A stretch of DNA of 54,155 nucleotides, taken from NCBI GenBank assembly GCA_024230435.1, contig JAAERL010000695.1, positions 1 through 54,155 on the forward strand, in the 5' to 3' direction. Of this stretch, positions 10,123-19,759 are shown one piece after another (within the stretch, counting starts at the first letter, position 1; every line of letters starts with the position of its first letter). The stretch is from Desulfobacteraceae bacterium. GTDB lineage: Bacteria > Desulfobacterota > Desulfobacteria > Desulfobacterales > Desulfosarcinaceae. The notes below the pieces were generated by a model. That model was not told the origin of the DNA, did no database searches, and saw only the letters and a program-made list of their open reading frames with translations. A program made the position numbers and the translations under genes.

Positions 10123-11277
10123 CTACTTGATTTTCCCTAAAATAGCGCCGGCAATTGTATTTTTCTGAATCTCCTTGGTTCCTTCGTAAATCTCGGTAAT
10201 CTTGGCGTCCCGGTAGAAACGTTCGACTTCGTATTCAGTCATGTAGCCATAACCTCCCAGTAACTGGATGGCTTCATCGCATACTTCTACGGCTGTACGG
10301 GCCGCATACATCTTGGCCATGGAAGTCAGTTTAGGATCGATCCGGCCCTGGTCGTAATTCCAGGCGGCCTTGTATGTCAACAGGCGGGCAAGTTCTATTT
10401 TGGTGGCCATATCGGCAAGTTTATGCTGGGTAACCTGAAATTGCGCGATCTTCTTGCCGAATTGCTCGCGCTGTTTCACATACGCCAGGGCGCGGTCATA
10501 GGCTCCCTGGGCGGTTCCCAGAGCCTGGGCGGCAATCTGGATGCGGCTTTCATCAAAAAAATGAAGCACATGATAAAAACCTTTGTTTTCTTCTCCAATC
10601 AGATTAGAAACCGGAACGCGCACATCCTTGAAAATGACTTCCGCCGTGGCCATCATGCGAATCCCCATTTTGCTGCCTACATCTTGAGTGGAAACGCCGG
10701 GCCTGTCCGCTTCCACTAAAATCAGGCTCTGGCCTCTGTAACCGGGCTTGGCATTAGGGTCGCTCTGACATAAAACAGAATAAAAACCGGCAAGTCCGGC
10801 ATTGGTAATGAACGTTTTTCCGCCGTTGATAATCCATTCATCGCCTTCCTTCATGGCCGTAGTGTTCATGAAAGTGATATCCGAACCATGATCGGGCTCG
10901 GTGAAAGCGCCGGCCGAAAGCATGCGGGCCTCAGCCACCTGCGGCAGGTATTTTTCTTTCTGCTCATCAGTGCCGTTATGCAAAATCAACTCGGCAGCAA
11001 AGCTTGCCAGGGCAATGGAGCTTCCGATAGTTGAGTCAGCCCGGCACAGTTCCTCCACAACCAAAATACACTCCAGGCAGCCCATATCCTGGCCGGAATA
11101 CTTTTCAGGGTAATGAACACCGATCAGGCCGATCTCACCGGCTTTTTGCCAGATCTTTTTTGGGAACTCGTGTTTTTCCTCCAATTCCAGAGCCAGATCT
11201 TTATCAAACTCTCCCTTGCAGAAATCTCTTACGGCTTTTTGAATTTGTTCCTGGGTTTTGTTGAGTTCAAAGTCCAT
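10123..11277 (-). CDS. acyl-CoA dehydrogenase
   Basis: 384 residues. Seen: N-terminal helices ([16 protein letters not shown]), FAD/substrate signature [12 protein letters not shown] near residue 136, and the C-terminal catalytic Glu in [11 protein letters not shown] (Glu at about 365). It is the first enzyme gene of the icmF operon, 45 bases after tetR and about 100 before icmF. Together with the last gene of the operon it gives two dehydrogenases, perhaps one for a branched and one for a straight-chain acyl-CoA (inference). AAGGGGG precedes the ATG. Electrons would go to ETF, which is not encoded in the window. Confidence 0.9.
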   Translation of the reverse strand: MDFELNKTQEQIQKAVRDFCKGEFDKDLALELEEKHEFPKKIWQKAGEIGLIGVHYPEKYSGQDMGCLECILVVEELCRADSTIGSSIALASFAAELILHNGTDEQKEKYLPQVAEARMLSAGAFTEPDHGSDITFMNTTAMKEGDEWIINGGKTFITNAGLAGFYSVLCQSDPNAKPGYRGQSLILVEADRPGVSTQDVGSKMGIRMMATAEVIFKDVRVPVSNLIGEENKGFYHVLHFFDESRIQIAAQALGTAQGAYDRALAYVKQREQFGKKIAQFQVTQHKLADMATKIELARLLTYKAAWNYDQGRIDPKLTSMAKMYAARTAVEVCDEAIQLLGGYGYMTEYEVERFYRDAKITEIYEGTKEIQKNTIAGAILGKIK

Positions 11278-11320
11278 TTAATTCCCCCTTGTTTAGATTA
11301 ATTAATGCCTATTGGCCCTG

Positions 11321-12016
11321 TTAAAACTCCTTTTTTGTTATTTTACGTTTCGAAGCGGGCGGTCTTTTCACTGCAACGTTTTGCTGACCTAAAATAAACG
11401 CAGTCTGCATATCCACATATTGATCCAAGGTATAATGCCTGGCCAGAAACCACCGGCGAAAAGTCCACATATGTCCCAGAACTGTAATGTTATGAGCGAT
11501 CAAATCCAGGCAGTTCCCGTCCATTTGGATAAGTTGTCCATCTTCCATGAGCTGCATCAACACGCTGGTAAACAATCCTGTAATACGAATTTCATTTTCA
11601 AGTACGACTTTGCGCCACTTGGAAGGCAGGGACTGGGTTTCCTGATAAATTAATAAGATATGGTCATTCATCTCATGACATACCTTAAAATATTCACGGA
11701 TGACTTCACCCAGTGGATTGGCAACGGTTTGCGCCCGTTCGAGCGCTTGTGCGACACCTTGCTCAACTTCCGCGTGTATGGCATCACAGACCAAATAGAG
11801 AATATCCTCTTTTGATTCAACGTATTCATACAACGATCCTATGGACAAGCCTGCCGCACGGGCCAACTGCCGTGTGGTTGTTTTGTGGAATCCGTTTGCA
11901 ATAAACAGTTCCACCGCCGCATCAACAATTTGACGCCGCCGGAGGGCGACCAGATCTTTGTTCTTAACCTGAGTCGGTACATCTTTTAAACAATTGATAT
12001 TTCGTGTTATATTCAT
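11321..12016 (-). CDS. TetR-family transcriptional regulator of the icmF operon
   Basis: 231 residues. Residues about 28-75 are a TetR helix-turn-helix (RRRQIVDAAVELFIANGFH, then TTTRQLARAAGLSIGSLYEY). The rest is a helical ligand/dimer domain (about 85-215) and a basic Lys/Arg-rich tail. It is the first gene of the operon, and a 12-bp dyad sits between its promoter and the coding region, the usual arrangement for autorepression. The ligand is probably an acyl-CoA from the pathway (inference). There is no good RBS before the ATG at 12016; no better start is apparent. Confidence 0.88.
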   Translation of the reverse strand: MNITRNINCLKDVPTQVKNKDLVALRRRQIVDAAVELFIANGFHKTTTRQLARAAGLSIGSLYEYVESKEDILYLVCDAIHAEVEQGVAQALERAQTVANPLGEVIREYFKVCHEMNDHILLIYQETQSLPSKWRKVVLENEIRITGLFTSVLMQLMEDGQLIQMDGNCLDLIAHNITVLGHMWTFRRWFLARHYTLDQYVDMQTAFILGQQNVAVKRPPASKRKITKKEF

Positions 12017-12062
12017 AATTGTCGACTTTTGAATTTATGGATAAACGGGCGATCATTTTTCC

Positions 12063-12108
12063 GAGCGAACGCTCAGTCACATTACCTGCCGGCCAACAGG
12101 CATGTCAA
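12063..12108 (-). promoter_or_regulatory. promoter and TetR-type operator of the icmF operon
   Basis: On the minus strand TTGACA (12108-12103) is followed after 18 bases by TAATGT (12084-12079), a plausible sigma-70 promoter. Just downstream lies the palindrome GAGCGAACGCTC (12063-12074), two 5-bp arms around AA, in the position expected for a repressor operator at the transcription start. Assignment to the adjacent TetR is inferred. Confidence 0.55.
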
Positions 12109-12579
12109 GTGTTTGTTTGATTTTTTTTAAATTGAATCTAACCCATTAAGGATATTTCAACGATTTGTATTTGACATTGTTACCTAACAATTCTATATTC
12201 GGACCAGACTGCCCGTTTTGTACGCCGAAGTTAGCTTTTAATTCATTTTTGGTGTAACACCGTCCGTGAAGGAATGATCGTAATTAGGCTGTTTTTCATT
12301 ATTTTACCCGATTGAACCGGACACTTTGTAAAATCGCCCTTGCAAAAACACAGGCGATCCCCGACATAACAGCTTATTACATTAATCACAGGCGGTTTCC
12401 GGCGGCTGTGAGTATAGGCAACACCCTCACAACCAGGGCGTATCCTTAATTTGTGCAAACTGATGCCCTCTATATCCGCCTTCATAATCCCAGACAAGTA
12501 AAATAGTAATTCAAGTAAAACTCATGTTTTCCTGTATTGTACAATGCTGTTTATGTACAGGATAAGAAAGGGGTGCTTT
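12109..12579. other. divergent intergenic region
   Basis: This stretch separates the two divergent operons. It carries an inverted repeat TCCTGTA (12530-12536) / TACAGGA (12556-12562) close to the start of the plus-strand transcript, a possible operator. An 84-codon minus-strand frame at 12243-12497 has no RBS or recognisable motif. Confidence 0.4.
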
Positions 12580-12822
12580 ATGTTTAAAGGAATGCCTAAA
12601 ATTTTCTGGATTGGCATGGCAATTTTGTATGGATGGACTTTTTTCTTTATGTTCCTGGAGATGACCATTCCCGGATTCCCTCTGAAACAATTTTTCGGTG
12701 TACCGGCATGCTATATCTATAACTGGATGGGAGCATTGTGGCTGGTGAATATCCTGGTTTCTTTTATATTTTTTAAATCAGAAGAAAACCGGGAAGCTAA
12801 ACTTGAAAATGAGAAAACTTAA
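12580..12822 (+). CDS. small membrane subunit associated with sodium/solute symporter
   Basis: 80 residues from the ATG at 12580, which is preceded by AAGGGG; an upstream in-frame ATG at 12544 lacks an RBS. Two hydrophobic segments are visible (about residues 8-28 and 43-64), separated by a short loop, with a charged C-terminus. It lies 11 bases before a sodium/solute symporter gene. The pairing of a two-helix protein with an SSS transporter is known for YhdT/PanF and DUF3311/DUF4212-type proteins; which family it belongs to cannot be fixed by eye. It probably forms part of, or stabilises, the transporter. Confidence 0.7.
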   Translation: MFKGMPKIFWIGMAILYGWTFFFMFLEMTIPGFPLKQFFGVPACYIYNWMGALWLVNILVSFIFFKSEENREAKLENEKT

Positions 12823-12833
12823 GGAGGGCGATT

Positions 12834-14432
12834 ATGGATGTAAATCCAATTGTTTTATTAGGTGCGGTTATCTATTTTGCAATTATTTTCTTAATCGGCT
12901 GGTACTCCCGTAAAGCATCCATGGATGCCTCCGATTACTATGTTGCGGGCCGGAAAATCGGCCCCTTTGTTAACGGCAGCGCTCTTGCGGCCACATATTT
13001 CAGCCCGGCGAGCTTTCTCGGTCTGCCGGCTTTCATTTTTATCTTGGGGTATCCTTTCTGGTGGGCTCTGGTAGGAATTATCGGCGGAATGCCGATTGCC
13101 ACACTACTCACGGCAGCGCCTTTGCGCAAATATGCCCCGACATCTTTTACCGACTATTATGCCGATCGCTACGACAGTAAATGGCTGCGCTTGGTGGCGG
13201 GTATTCCCACCTTAATCGGCGGCCTGGCTTACGTTGTGCTTTCCATCGTCGGCACGGCCCTGTTCCTTTTGGCCATTTTAAAACTCAATTTTGTTGCTTC
13301 TGTTATCTTGGCCACCGTCGTGGTTTTTCTTTATATTTACTACGGCGGAATGGTGGCCACCACCTTTTCCACTGCTTTCCAGGGAATTGCAATGACTATC
13401 GGTTCAGTGGTCGCCGCGGTTTACGTGATTACTCATTACGGCGGGCTGAACGGACTCACCGATGCGACCCTGTCCGTGAGCAAGGAATTTTTCAATATGC
13501 CATATGTGGCCGATAAACCCTCACATGCCCTGATGGCGAGCTGGACCGGCGTGGTAGGTTTCTTTTTTGTCTGGCATTTCGGCTTTTCCGCCATGCCGTA
13601 CACCGTTGTCCGCTTTTTCACCACCCAGGATATCAAGTCCGCCCGGCGCAGTGTTTTCTGGGCGGTTGTTATCGGCGGGCTGATGTATTGCGGCCTAATT
13701 ATTATCGGAACCGGCGCCCGTGTTTTGATCGAACAACTACACCCGTTAATGAAAACAGAGGGCATTGCCAATGCCGTAGATGTGCTAAAGCATATGAAAA
13801 CCGCTTATGGGGTTGCCGGCGCCACCGTTACCGACTACTCGATGATTGCGGCAATGGAGGCGCTTAACAGTCCGTTCCTGCTGGCCATCGTCGCCGCCGG
13901 TGGTTTGGCCATCGCTATGGCCACCGCCTCGGGATGGACCATGGTGCTCAATGTCTTACTGGGCCGGGATCTTATCGGCAAGGTATTCGGCAGCAAATGG
14001 CCCGAGAAAAAACCGGTGCAATGTACCCGTATGATGACTGTCATTATCATGTTGGTCTGCATGTTTGCGGCTTTTAACCCACCAGCCCTGGTTCTGGATA
14101 TCTCCGGCGCAGCCTTTATCGTTATCCTGTGCTCGGTTGGACCGCCTTTGATTCTGGGGATCTGGTGGACACGCGGCACAACAACCGCCGCCATCGTGAA
14201 TATCCTGGTCATGACCGTCTGCTCTACCGGCTCCTGGATGTATGCAAAGTATAAACTGGAAAGCTACCACTGGTTTTTCCTGAGTAACCCGGATAACAAA
14301 ATCAGTACGCCTCACCAGTTCTACTGGGTTTTTGTGGGCTTTGTCTTTTTTATTGTTCTGAGCCTGATAACCAAACCCAATAAACAGGAAGTAATAAAAA
14401 AATATTCCATTGATTTGCGCCCTGACCTGTAA
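12834..14432 (+). CDS. sodium:solute symporter (SSS family), probable carboxylic acid uptake
   Basis: 532 residues with about 13 hydrophobic segments, the normal build of SSS transporters. Visible family features: DASDYYVAGRKIGPFVNGSA near residue 31 (the conserved yyvaGR start), AATYFSPASFLG, and the cytoplasmic loop VRFFTTQDIKSARRS. Substrate class is not readable, but it is followed by an acyl-CoA ligase and preceded by a small subunit, as acetate and other monocarboxylate permeases often are. It should import a carboxylate with Na+. AAGGAGGG precedes the ATG. The C-terminus is short and charged. Confidence 0.88.
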   Translation: MDVNPIVLLGAVIYFAIIFLIGWYSRKASMDASDYYVAGRKIGPFVNGSALAATYFSPASFLGLPAFIFILGYPFWWALVGIIGGMPIATLLTAAPLRKYAPTSFTDYYADRYDSKWLRLVAGIPTLIGGLAYVVLSIVGTALFLLAILKLNFVASVILATVVVFLYIYYGGMVATTFSTAFQGIAMTIGSVVAAVYVITHYGGLNGLTDATLSVSKEFFNMPYVADKPSHALMASWTGVVGFFFVWHFGFSAMPYTVVRFFTTQDIKSARRSVFWAVVIGGLMYCGLIIIGTGARVLIEQLHPLMKTEGIANAVDVLKHMKTAYGVAGATVTDYSMIAAMEALNSPFLLAIVAAGGLAIAMATASGWTMVLNVLLGRDLIGKVFGSKWPEKKPVQCTRMMTVIIMLVCMFAAFNPPALVLDISGAAFIVILCSVGPPLILGIWWTRGTTTAAIVNILVMTVCSTGSWMYAKYKLESYHWFFLSNPDNKISTPHQFYWVFVGFVFFIVLSLITKPNKQEVIKKYSIDLRPDL

Positions 14433-14468
14433 CAAAGGCTTTATTTACAGGAGAATAAAGTAATATCC

Positions 14469-14484
14469 TGTCCGGCGCCGGACA
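14469..14484. other. 16-bp perfect palindrome between symporter and ligase genes
   Basis: TGTCCGGCGCCGGACA is its own reverse complement and would form a compact intercistronic hairpin or a binding site. A second GC-rich block follows at once. There is no T-run. Confidence 0.45.
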
Positions 14485-14530
14485 AGGCGCCGGGCATTTA
14501 AAAGTGAGGATTAAATAAAAGGAGATTTGA

Positions 14531-16210
14531 ATGAAACGCCCCCAATACACTGTCGGTGAAACAACCATTGGACAGCTTTTGGACATAGTCGCCGACCAAT
14601 TCAGCGAACAGCCGGCCGTTATTTACCATGAGCTGGGAATACGCCATAACTATCTGGAATTTCGGGATGTCTGTGACGACGTTGCCAAAGGTTTTATGTC
14701 CCTGGGAATTGAAAAAGGCGATAAAATCGCAGTTTGGGCCAATAATGTTCCCCAATGGCTTTATACGCAATTTGCTAGCGGTAAAATGGGCGCCGTGTTA
14801 GTAACAGTGAACACGAATTACCGGGCTTTTGAAATGGAATATTTGATGAAGCAATCAGAATCCGATACCCTTGTTCTAATCGGCGGGGTGCGCGAAGCGG
14901 ATGAATATCTGAAAATCATATACGAACTGTGCCCTGAGCTTAAAACAAGCGAACCGGGAAAATTGAATTCCAAAAACCTGCCTCTGTTGAAAAACGTAAT
15001 TTACCTTGGTGATGAACCCCAACCGGGAATGATCTCCTGGAAAGAGCTGGTCGAGCGCGGAAAATCCATATCCGATGAGCAGCTGAAACAGCGCAAGGAT
15101 TCCCTGAATCCCGAAGAAGTCATCAATATGCAATATACATCGGGGACTACCGGGTTTCCCAAAGGGGTGATGCTGACCCATACGAATATCATTGGGAATG
15201 CAAAAAGCATCGGCGAATGTATGGCGCTTTCGGCTGCGGATAACCTGTGCATTCCAGTACCGTTTTTCCATTGCTTCGGCTGTGTTCTAGGCACCTTGAC
15301 CTGTGTTGTTTGCGCAACTACCATGTCCCCGATTATTCAATTCAAACCGGATGAGGTTCTCAAAGCGATAGAAGCTGAAAAATGCACCGCCTTGCATGGT
15401 GTTCCAACCATGTTTATTGCCGAGCTGGAGGAAATGGAAAAACAAAAATACGACACCTCCAGTTTGCGCACCGGAATCATGGCCGGGGCCGCCTGCCCCA
15501 TTGAAGTCATGAAAAAGGTGGTCAACATTATGGGGGCCCGTGAAATGACCATTGCCTACGGACAAACTGAGGCATCTCCGGTAATCACCCAGACACGGCC
15601 CGAGGATTCCCTTGAATTGCGCGTAGGAACCGTAGGCCGCGCCCTGCCAAATGTCGAAGTTAAAATTGTCCTGCCTGATAGCAGTGATCCCCTGCCGTCC
15701 GGCGTACAAGGTGAATTGTGCACCCGCGGCTATCACGTGATGAAAGGCTATTACGAGATGCCGGAAGCCACGGCTGCTGCCATTGACGAAGACAACTGGC
15801 TGCATACCGGTGATTTGGCGGTAATGGATGAAAACGGCTATTGCAAAATCACCGGGCGTATCAAAGATATGATTATCCGCGGGGGAGAAAATATATATCC
15901 CCGTGAAATTGAAGAGTTCCTTTACACGCACCAGAAAATCCGCGATGTACAGGTGGTTGGCATACCCAGCATAAAATACGGCGAAGAGGTGGCGGCCTAT
16001 ATTCAGACCAAAGAGAAAGAAGAAGTCACCGAAGAGGAATTAAAAGCATTTTGCGAGGGCAAGATTGCCTATCATAAAATTCCGGCCTATTTTTTTGTCG
16101 TAGACGGATATCCCACTACGGCATCGGGAAAAATTCAAAAATACAAGCTGCGTGAAAAAGCCATAAAAGAACTTCAGCTTGAAGAAGCCGCAGCGATTAA
16201 AACAGCCTGA
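14531..16210 (+). CDS. acyl-CoA synthetase (AMP-forming, FadD-like)
   Basis: 559 residues. It activates a carboxylic acid to its CoA thioester with ATP through an acyl-adenylate. Motifs: AMP-binding P-loop MQYTSGTTGFPKGVMLTH (about 198-215), MTIAYGQTEASP (about 339), HTGDLAVMDENGYCKITGR and KDMIIRGGENIYPREIEEF (about 430-465), and the C-terminal lysine segment TTASGKIQKYKLR (about 525). The gene follows the symporter by about 100 bases with a good RBS (AAAAGGAGA), suggesting that imported acid is activated at once. Chain-length range cannot be read. Confidence 0.9.
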   Translation: MKRPQYTVGETTIGQLLDIVADQFSEQPAVIYHELGIRHNYLEFRDVCDDVAKGFMSLGIEKGDKIAVWANNVPQWLYTQFASGKMGAVLVTVNTNYRAFEMEYLMKQSESDTLVLIGGVREADEYLKIIYELCPELKTSEPGKLNSKNLPLLKNVIYLGDEPQPGMISWKELVERGKSISDEQLKQRKDSLNPEEVINMQYTSGTTGFPKGVMLTHTNIIGNAKSIGECMALSAADNLCIPVPFFHCFGCVLGTLTCVVCATTMSPIIQFKPDEVLKAIEAEKCTALHGVPTMFIAELEEMEKQKYDTSSLRTGIMAGAACPIEVMKKVVNIMGAREMTIAYGQTEASPVITQTRPEDSLELRVGTVGRALPNVEVKIVLPDSSDPLPSGVQGELCTRGYHVMKGYYEMPEATAAAIDEDNWLHTGDLAVMDENGYCKITGRIKDMIIRGGENIYPREIEEFLYTHQKIRDVQVVGIPSIKYGEEVAAYIQTKEKEEVTEEELKAFCEGKIAYHKIPAYFFVVDGYPTTASGKIQKYKLREKAIKELQLEEAAAIKTA

Positions 16211-16300
16211 TCGTGTTATTCTGGTTTTCGTTGCATTCAAGTACACCTGCAGGTCTAATCCGGGGTTTGTGCAACGATTCGATAACAAGGAGAAATAACA

Positions 16301-16537
16301 ATGGAACCGGATGTCAAACTTACGCCCAAACAAGTAAGCTGGATCGAAAACCGGCGCAAATGGTATCATTTTTATCTGTTTTTAGGCGTTGGGATTAATT
16401 TTTTGCTTTATTTCACTAAACCCGGCGGATTCGATCCCAGTGAAAACGTCTTGCAGGGCGCTTTATTCGGCTTTGGCATTCCCATGGCCTGTATGCTTAT
16501 GGGAACCTGGATACACCAAAAAGTGCTTGGTTTATGA
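16301..16537 (+). CDS. small two-helix membrane protein, unknown
   Basis: 78 residues. The N-terminus is polar (MEPDVKLTPKQVSWIENRRK), then come two hydrophobic segments (about 22-39 and 50-72). AAGGAG precedes the ATG. The TGA stop overlaps the ATG of the next gene (ATGA at 16534), so the two are translationally coupled. No family is recognised. Position suggests a role together with the following exported protein. Confidence 0.7.
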   Translation: MEPDVKLTPKQVSWIENRRKWYHFYLFLGVGINFLLYFTKPGGFDPSENVLQGALFGFGIPMACMLMGTWIHQKVLGL

Positions 16538-17460
16538 AACGGCTCTCCTCTGTAAACAAGGTCAGACTGATAGTATGCGCATTGTTAGGGGTGCTGTCCA
16601 TAACAGCGCCCCACCTTGTTTTTGCCGATATTTGCTTCATCCACGAGCATTTATCGGATGAGATGTTTTTGGGAACCAAGCAGGCGGAGCTTAAAATCAC
16701 ATATACGCCGGAAAACATGTACGTGGAAAAACAAACCCGTTTTACCGGCGATTGGATGAAGCGTTTTTTCGGCGAGGTCAAAAAAGAACGTGTCGCCACC
16801 TACTTTCTGATGGGAAAAGATCAGATCCGGGAACTTGATTGGCAAAACCGGCGTATCTACGTGTTTGAATTTGACAAAATGGCCAATATCCAGTGGATTC
16901 AAAACCGGCGCAAAAACTATGAAGCCATCAAAGAGCACCTGGATCGGCGCTATAAGGTTAAAAAGCCCGAGTTAACGCTTGAAGTTGCGCCCGATATGGA
17001 AAGGGTATCGGGATATTCCTGCCGTAAAATTACCGCCCGATTGCGCCTGGAAACAGTGGACCATAGTAAAAATGCAAGCTCCGTCACCCTTGTGGATCAG
17101 ACTTTGTGGTTATCCCGGCAGGTTGAAGGTTATGACCAGTATCATGCCTTCCACGCTCAGTTGGCAAAGCGGCTGGGAATCGAGGCTGAGCGGTTGGGAC
17201 CGCTGACTTGCTTGCTGCGCTACTGGGAGGGCTCTTTGGACCCCATCCGCTCTGTACTGCAAAGCGTGAGCGGCTACACCGTAAAAACCGATTTTCTGGC
17301 ACGGGCGCGTTATATCACCCGCAAGAAGGATGGAAAACCAAAAACCATTGAAAAAACAATAAAAAAAGAGACCATGCACCTCCGGGAAATTAAAAGCGCC
17401 CAGGTTGATCAAAGCTTGTTTGCCGATCCGGAGGGCTTTGAAGTGATACGTCCAAAATAG
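16534..17460 (+). CDS. exported protein of unknown function (DUF4412-like)
   Basis: 308 residues with an N-terminal signal peptide (hydrophobic stretch about 8-25, ending VFADIC). The mature part is beta-strand-rich and lacks recognisable catalytic motifs; repeated phrases such as MYVEKQTRFTG and IYVFEFDKMANIQW suggest a periplasmic lipid- or ligand-binding fold of the DUF4412/LolA-like kind, which is a guess. It overlaps the preceding small membrane protein gene by four bases and is followed after 60 bases by a sensor kinase. It may be an accessory to acid transport or sensing. Confidence 0.65.
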   Translation: MKRLSSVNKVRLIVCALLGVLSITAPHLVFADICFIHEHLSDEMFLGTKQAELKITYTPENMYVEKQTRFTGDWMKRFFGEVKKERVATYFLMGKDQIRELDWQNRRIYVFEFDKMANIQWIQNRRKNYEAIKEHLDRRYKVKKPELTLEVAPDMERVSGYSCRKITARLRLETVDHSKNASSVTLVDQTLWLSRQVEGYDQYHAFHAQLAKRLGIEAERLGPLTCLLRYWEGSLDPIRSVLQSVSGYTVKTDFLARARYITRKKDGKPKTIEKTIKKETMHLREIKSAQVDQSLFADPEGFEVIRPK

Positions 17461-17520
17461 TGTCCACATATGCTATAATTCTCATCAGCCGGTTAAACCG
17501 GAAGCAAGTGAGTTAATATC

Positions 17521-19740
17521 ATGTACTCCCAAAATATGAGGACCGTGCTGATGAGCCTGCCCATACGATTTAAAAAGCTAAGAATCCGTACAAAACTCCT
17601 TGTGAGCTACTCAGTAGTTTTTATGCTGATTATAAGCCTAGTCGGCATTACCATGTACTCCGTGCTGCGGCGAACCGTGGAAGCCAACATCGAAAGTGAA
17701 TTGAAAAACACCACCGAATCCCTTCTCAATATGGTTAAAACCGCAGCCTCTGTATCTATCAAGAACCATTTGAGGGCTGTTGCGGAAAAAAACCTGGAAA
17801 TGGTTAATTACTTTTACCGCCTCTACAAACACGGCGTTATCAGCGAAGCTCAAGCGCGCCGTTACGCCGCAGGACTTTTATTGAGCCAGCGCATCGGCAC
17901 CACCGGGTATATCGCCTGCGTCAGCAGCAACGCCGTGTTAAAAGTACACCCCAAGAAGGAATTGATAAATACGGATATCAACAAATACGGCTTTTCCGAA
18001 GAGATGACACGGCGCAAACAAGGCTACCTGGAATATGACTGGCAAAACCCCGATGAGCCCTATTCCAGACCCAAGGCCATGTATATGGCCTATTTTGAAC
18101 CCTGGGATTGGATTATCACCGTATCCTCTTACCGCAATGAATTTCATGCCCTGGTGAATGTGGATGATTTCCGGGAAAGTGTCCTGTCGCGCCGTTTCGG
18201 AAAGACCGGCTATTCTTTTGTGACCGACACATCAGGAACGATTATCATCCATCCCAAATTGCAAGGGGTCAATATTTTTGAAGACAAAGAGCTTCCCGAC
18301 GATCCTTTGCGCACCATGCTGAAACAAAAACATGGAAAAATCGTTTACTTCTGGCGAAACCCGGATGAATCCATTTCCCGGAAAAAGATGGTTATTTTCA
18401 ATTATATTCCCGAATATGAGTGGATCGTCGCCTCCTCAAGTTATCTGGAGGAATTCTATTCCCCGATCCGGACCATTAATAATGTTATTCTTTTCACGCT
18501 AATGGCCTCATTTTTGCTGATTCTTCCCATCACTTTTCTAATCAGCGGATCCATCACCAACCCCCTGCGCGGCTTGATTTTACGCATGAAGCAAGGTTTT
18601 CCCGGCCAGCTTCCGGAACAAGCACCGGGTGAATCCATGGATGAGATTAATCAACTTCAATTCTATTTCAACACTTTCATGGATCGCCTGGATCAATACC
18701 GCATGAACCTGCAAACCGAAATTTCCGAACGTAAACAGGCCGAAGAGGCGTTAAAAATCAGTGAAGAAAGATACCGTTCCGTAATGGAAGCGTCTCCTGA
18801 TCCTATTATCGTCTATGATATGCAGGGCAAAGTTCTTTATTTCAATCCCGCCTTCACAGATGTGTTCGGCTGGACCCTGGACGAATGCATCAATAAAAAA
18901 TTGGATTATTTCGTTCCTGAAGCGAACTGGAAAGAAACCAGGGCGGGTATTAAGATGCTTTCCGCCGGTCATCCAATTTCAAGCGTTGAAACCAGGCGCC
19001 GCACCAAAAACGGAGACCTGATCGAGGTAAGCATCCGGGGCGCCGTATACCGGGACCGTAACGGAAATTTGATTGGCAGCGTCACCAGTCACCGGGACGT
19101 TACAGAAATCAAACGGCTTGAAAAAAAACTCCTGGACATCGGCGACCGCGAAAGACAGTTGATCGGCCTGGATTTGCACGATGATCTAGGCCCTCACCTT
19201 ATCGGTATTGAAGGCCTTGCCAAAGTGCTCAAAAAAAAGCTCGACACGGCCGCTCCGGAAGAATCAAAGCTGGCCGAAAAAATTGCCGGACTGATCCGTA
19301 TCGCAACGGGAAAAACACGCCAGCTTGCACGAGGATTATGCCCTGTTTACCTTGTTGATCATGGCCTGGAATCCTCACTTCGCGAGCTTGCCCTGAATAC
19401 AGAGTCCATCTTTCGAAAACCCTGCGAATTCCATTGCAAAACACCCGTTTTGCTCAGCGACCATATCGTGTCGACCCATGTGTTCCGCATCGCCCAGGAG
19501 GCTGTAAACAACGCCGTACGGCACAGTAAAGCCAAGCAAATCCAGATCTTTCTGGCCGGAAATGGCAATAAACTGAATCTGACCGTTTGTGATGACGGAT
19601 GCGGTATTTCCGAAGATTTACTGGCTAACGGCATGGGGTTGCGCATCATGGGCTTTCGTGCCAAAATGATCAACGGTTTACTGGAAATCCGTAACCTGGA
19701 AAAAGGAGGAACTGAAGTCCATCTGACACTTAACCCCTAA
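17521..19740 (+). CDS. double-Cache, HAMP, PAS sensor histidine kinase (NarX/DegS-type)
   Basis: 739 residues. TM1 at about 27-48, then a periplasmic sensor region (about 55-318) with two Cache-like repeats, each ending in a similar phrase (FEPWDWIITVSSY and IPEYEWIVASSSY). TM2 at about 322-343, HAMP, coiled coil, PAS (about 418-530: SVMEASPDPIIVYDMQGKV), then HisKA_3 (phospho-acceptor His in LIGLDLHDDLGPHLIG) and HATPase_c (HVFRIAQEAVNNAVRHSKA, VCDDGCGIS, GMGLRIMG). Cache domains commonly bind small carboxylic acids, and the gene follows a carboxylate transporter and ligase. The cognate regulator is the next gene. The start at 17521 has a weak RBS. Confidence 0.9.
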   Translation: MYSQNMRTVLMSLPIRFKKLRIRTKLLVSYSVVFMLIISLVGITMYSVLRRTVEANIESELKNTTESLLNMVKTAASVSIKNHLRAVAEKNLEMVNYFYRLYKHGVISEAQARRYAAGLLLSQRIGTTGYIACVSSNAVLKVHPKKELINTDINKYGFSEEMTRRKQGYLEYDWQNPDEPYSRPKAMYMAYFEPWDWIITVSSYRNEFHALVNVDDFRESVLSRRFGKTGYSFVTDTSGTIIIHPKLQGVNIFEDKELPDDPLRTMLKQKHGKIVYFWRNPDESISRKKMVIFNYIPEYEWIVASSSYLEEFYSPIRTINNVILFTLMASFLLILPITFLISGSITNPLRGLILRMKQGFPGQLPEQAPGESMDEINQLQFYFNTFMDRLDQYRMNLQTEISERKQAEEALKISEERYRSVMEASPDPIIVYDMQGKVLYFNPAFTDVFGWTLDECINKKLDYFVPEANWKETRAGIKMLSAGHPISSVETRRRTKNGDLIEVSIRGAVYRDRNGNLIGSVTSHRDVTEIKRLEKKLLDIGDRERQLIGLDLHDDLGPHLIGIEGLAKVLKKKLDTAAPEESKLAEKIAGLIRIATGKTRQLARGLCPVYLVDHGLESSLRELALNTESIFRKPCEFHCKTPVLLSDHIVSTHVFRIAQEAVNNAVRHSKAKQIQIFLAGNGNKLNLTVCDDGCGISEDLLANGMGLRIMGFRAKMINGLLEIRNLEKGGTEVHLTLNP

Positions 19741-19759
19741 AGTAATTTGCAGGCATATT

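Noticed and set aside
12243-12497. 84-codon minus-strand frame in the divergent promoter region
   Set aside because: No RBS, no recognisable sequence, and it lies in the regulatory gap between two operons.
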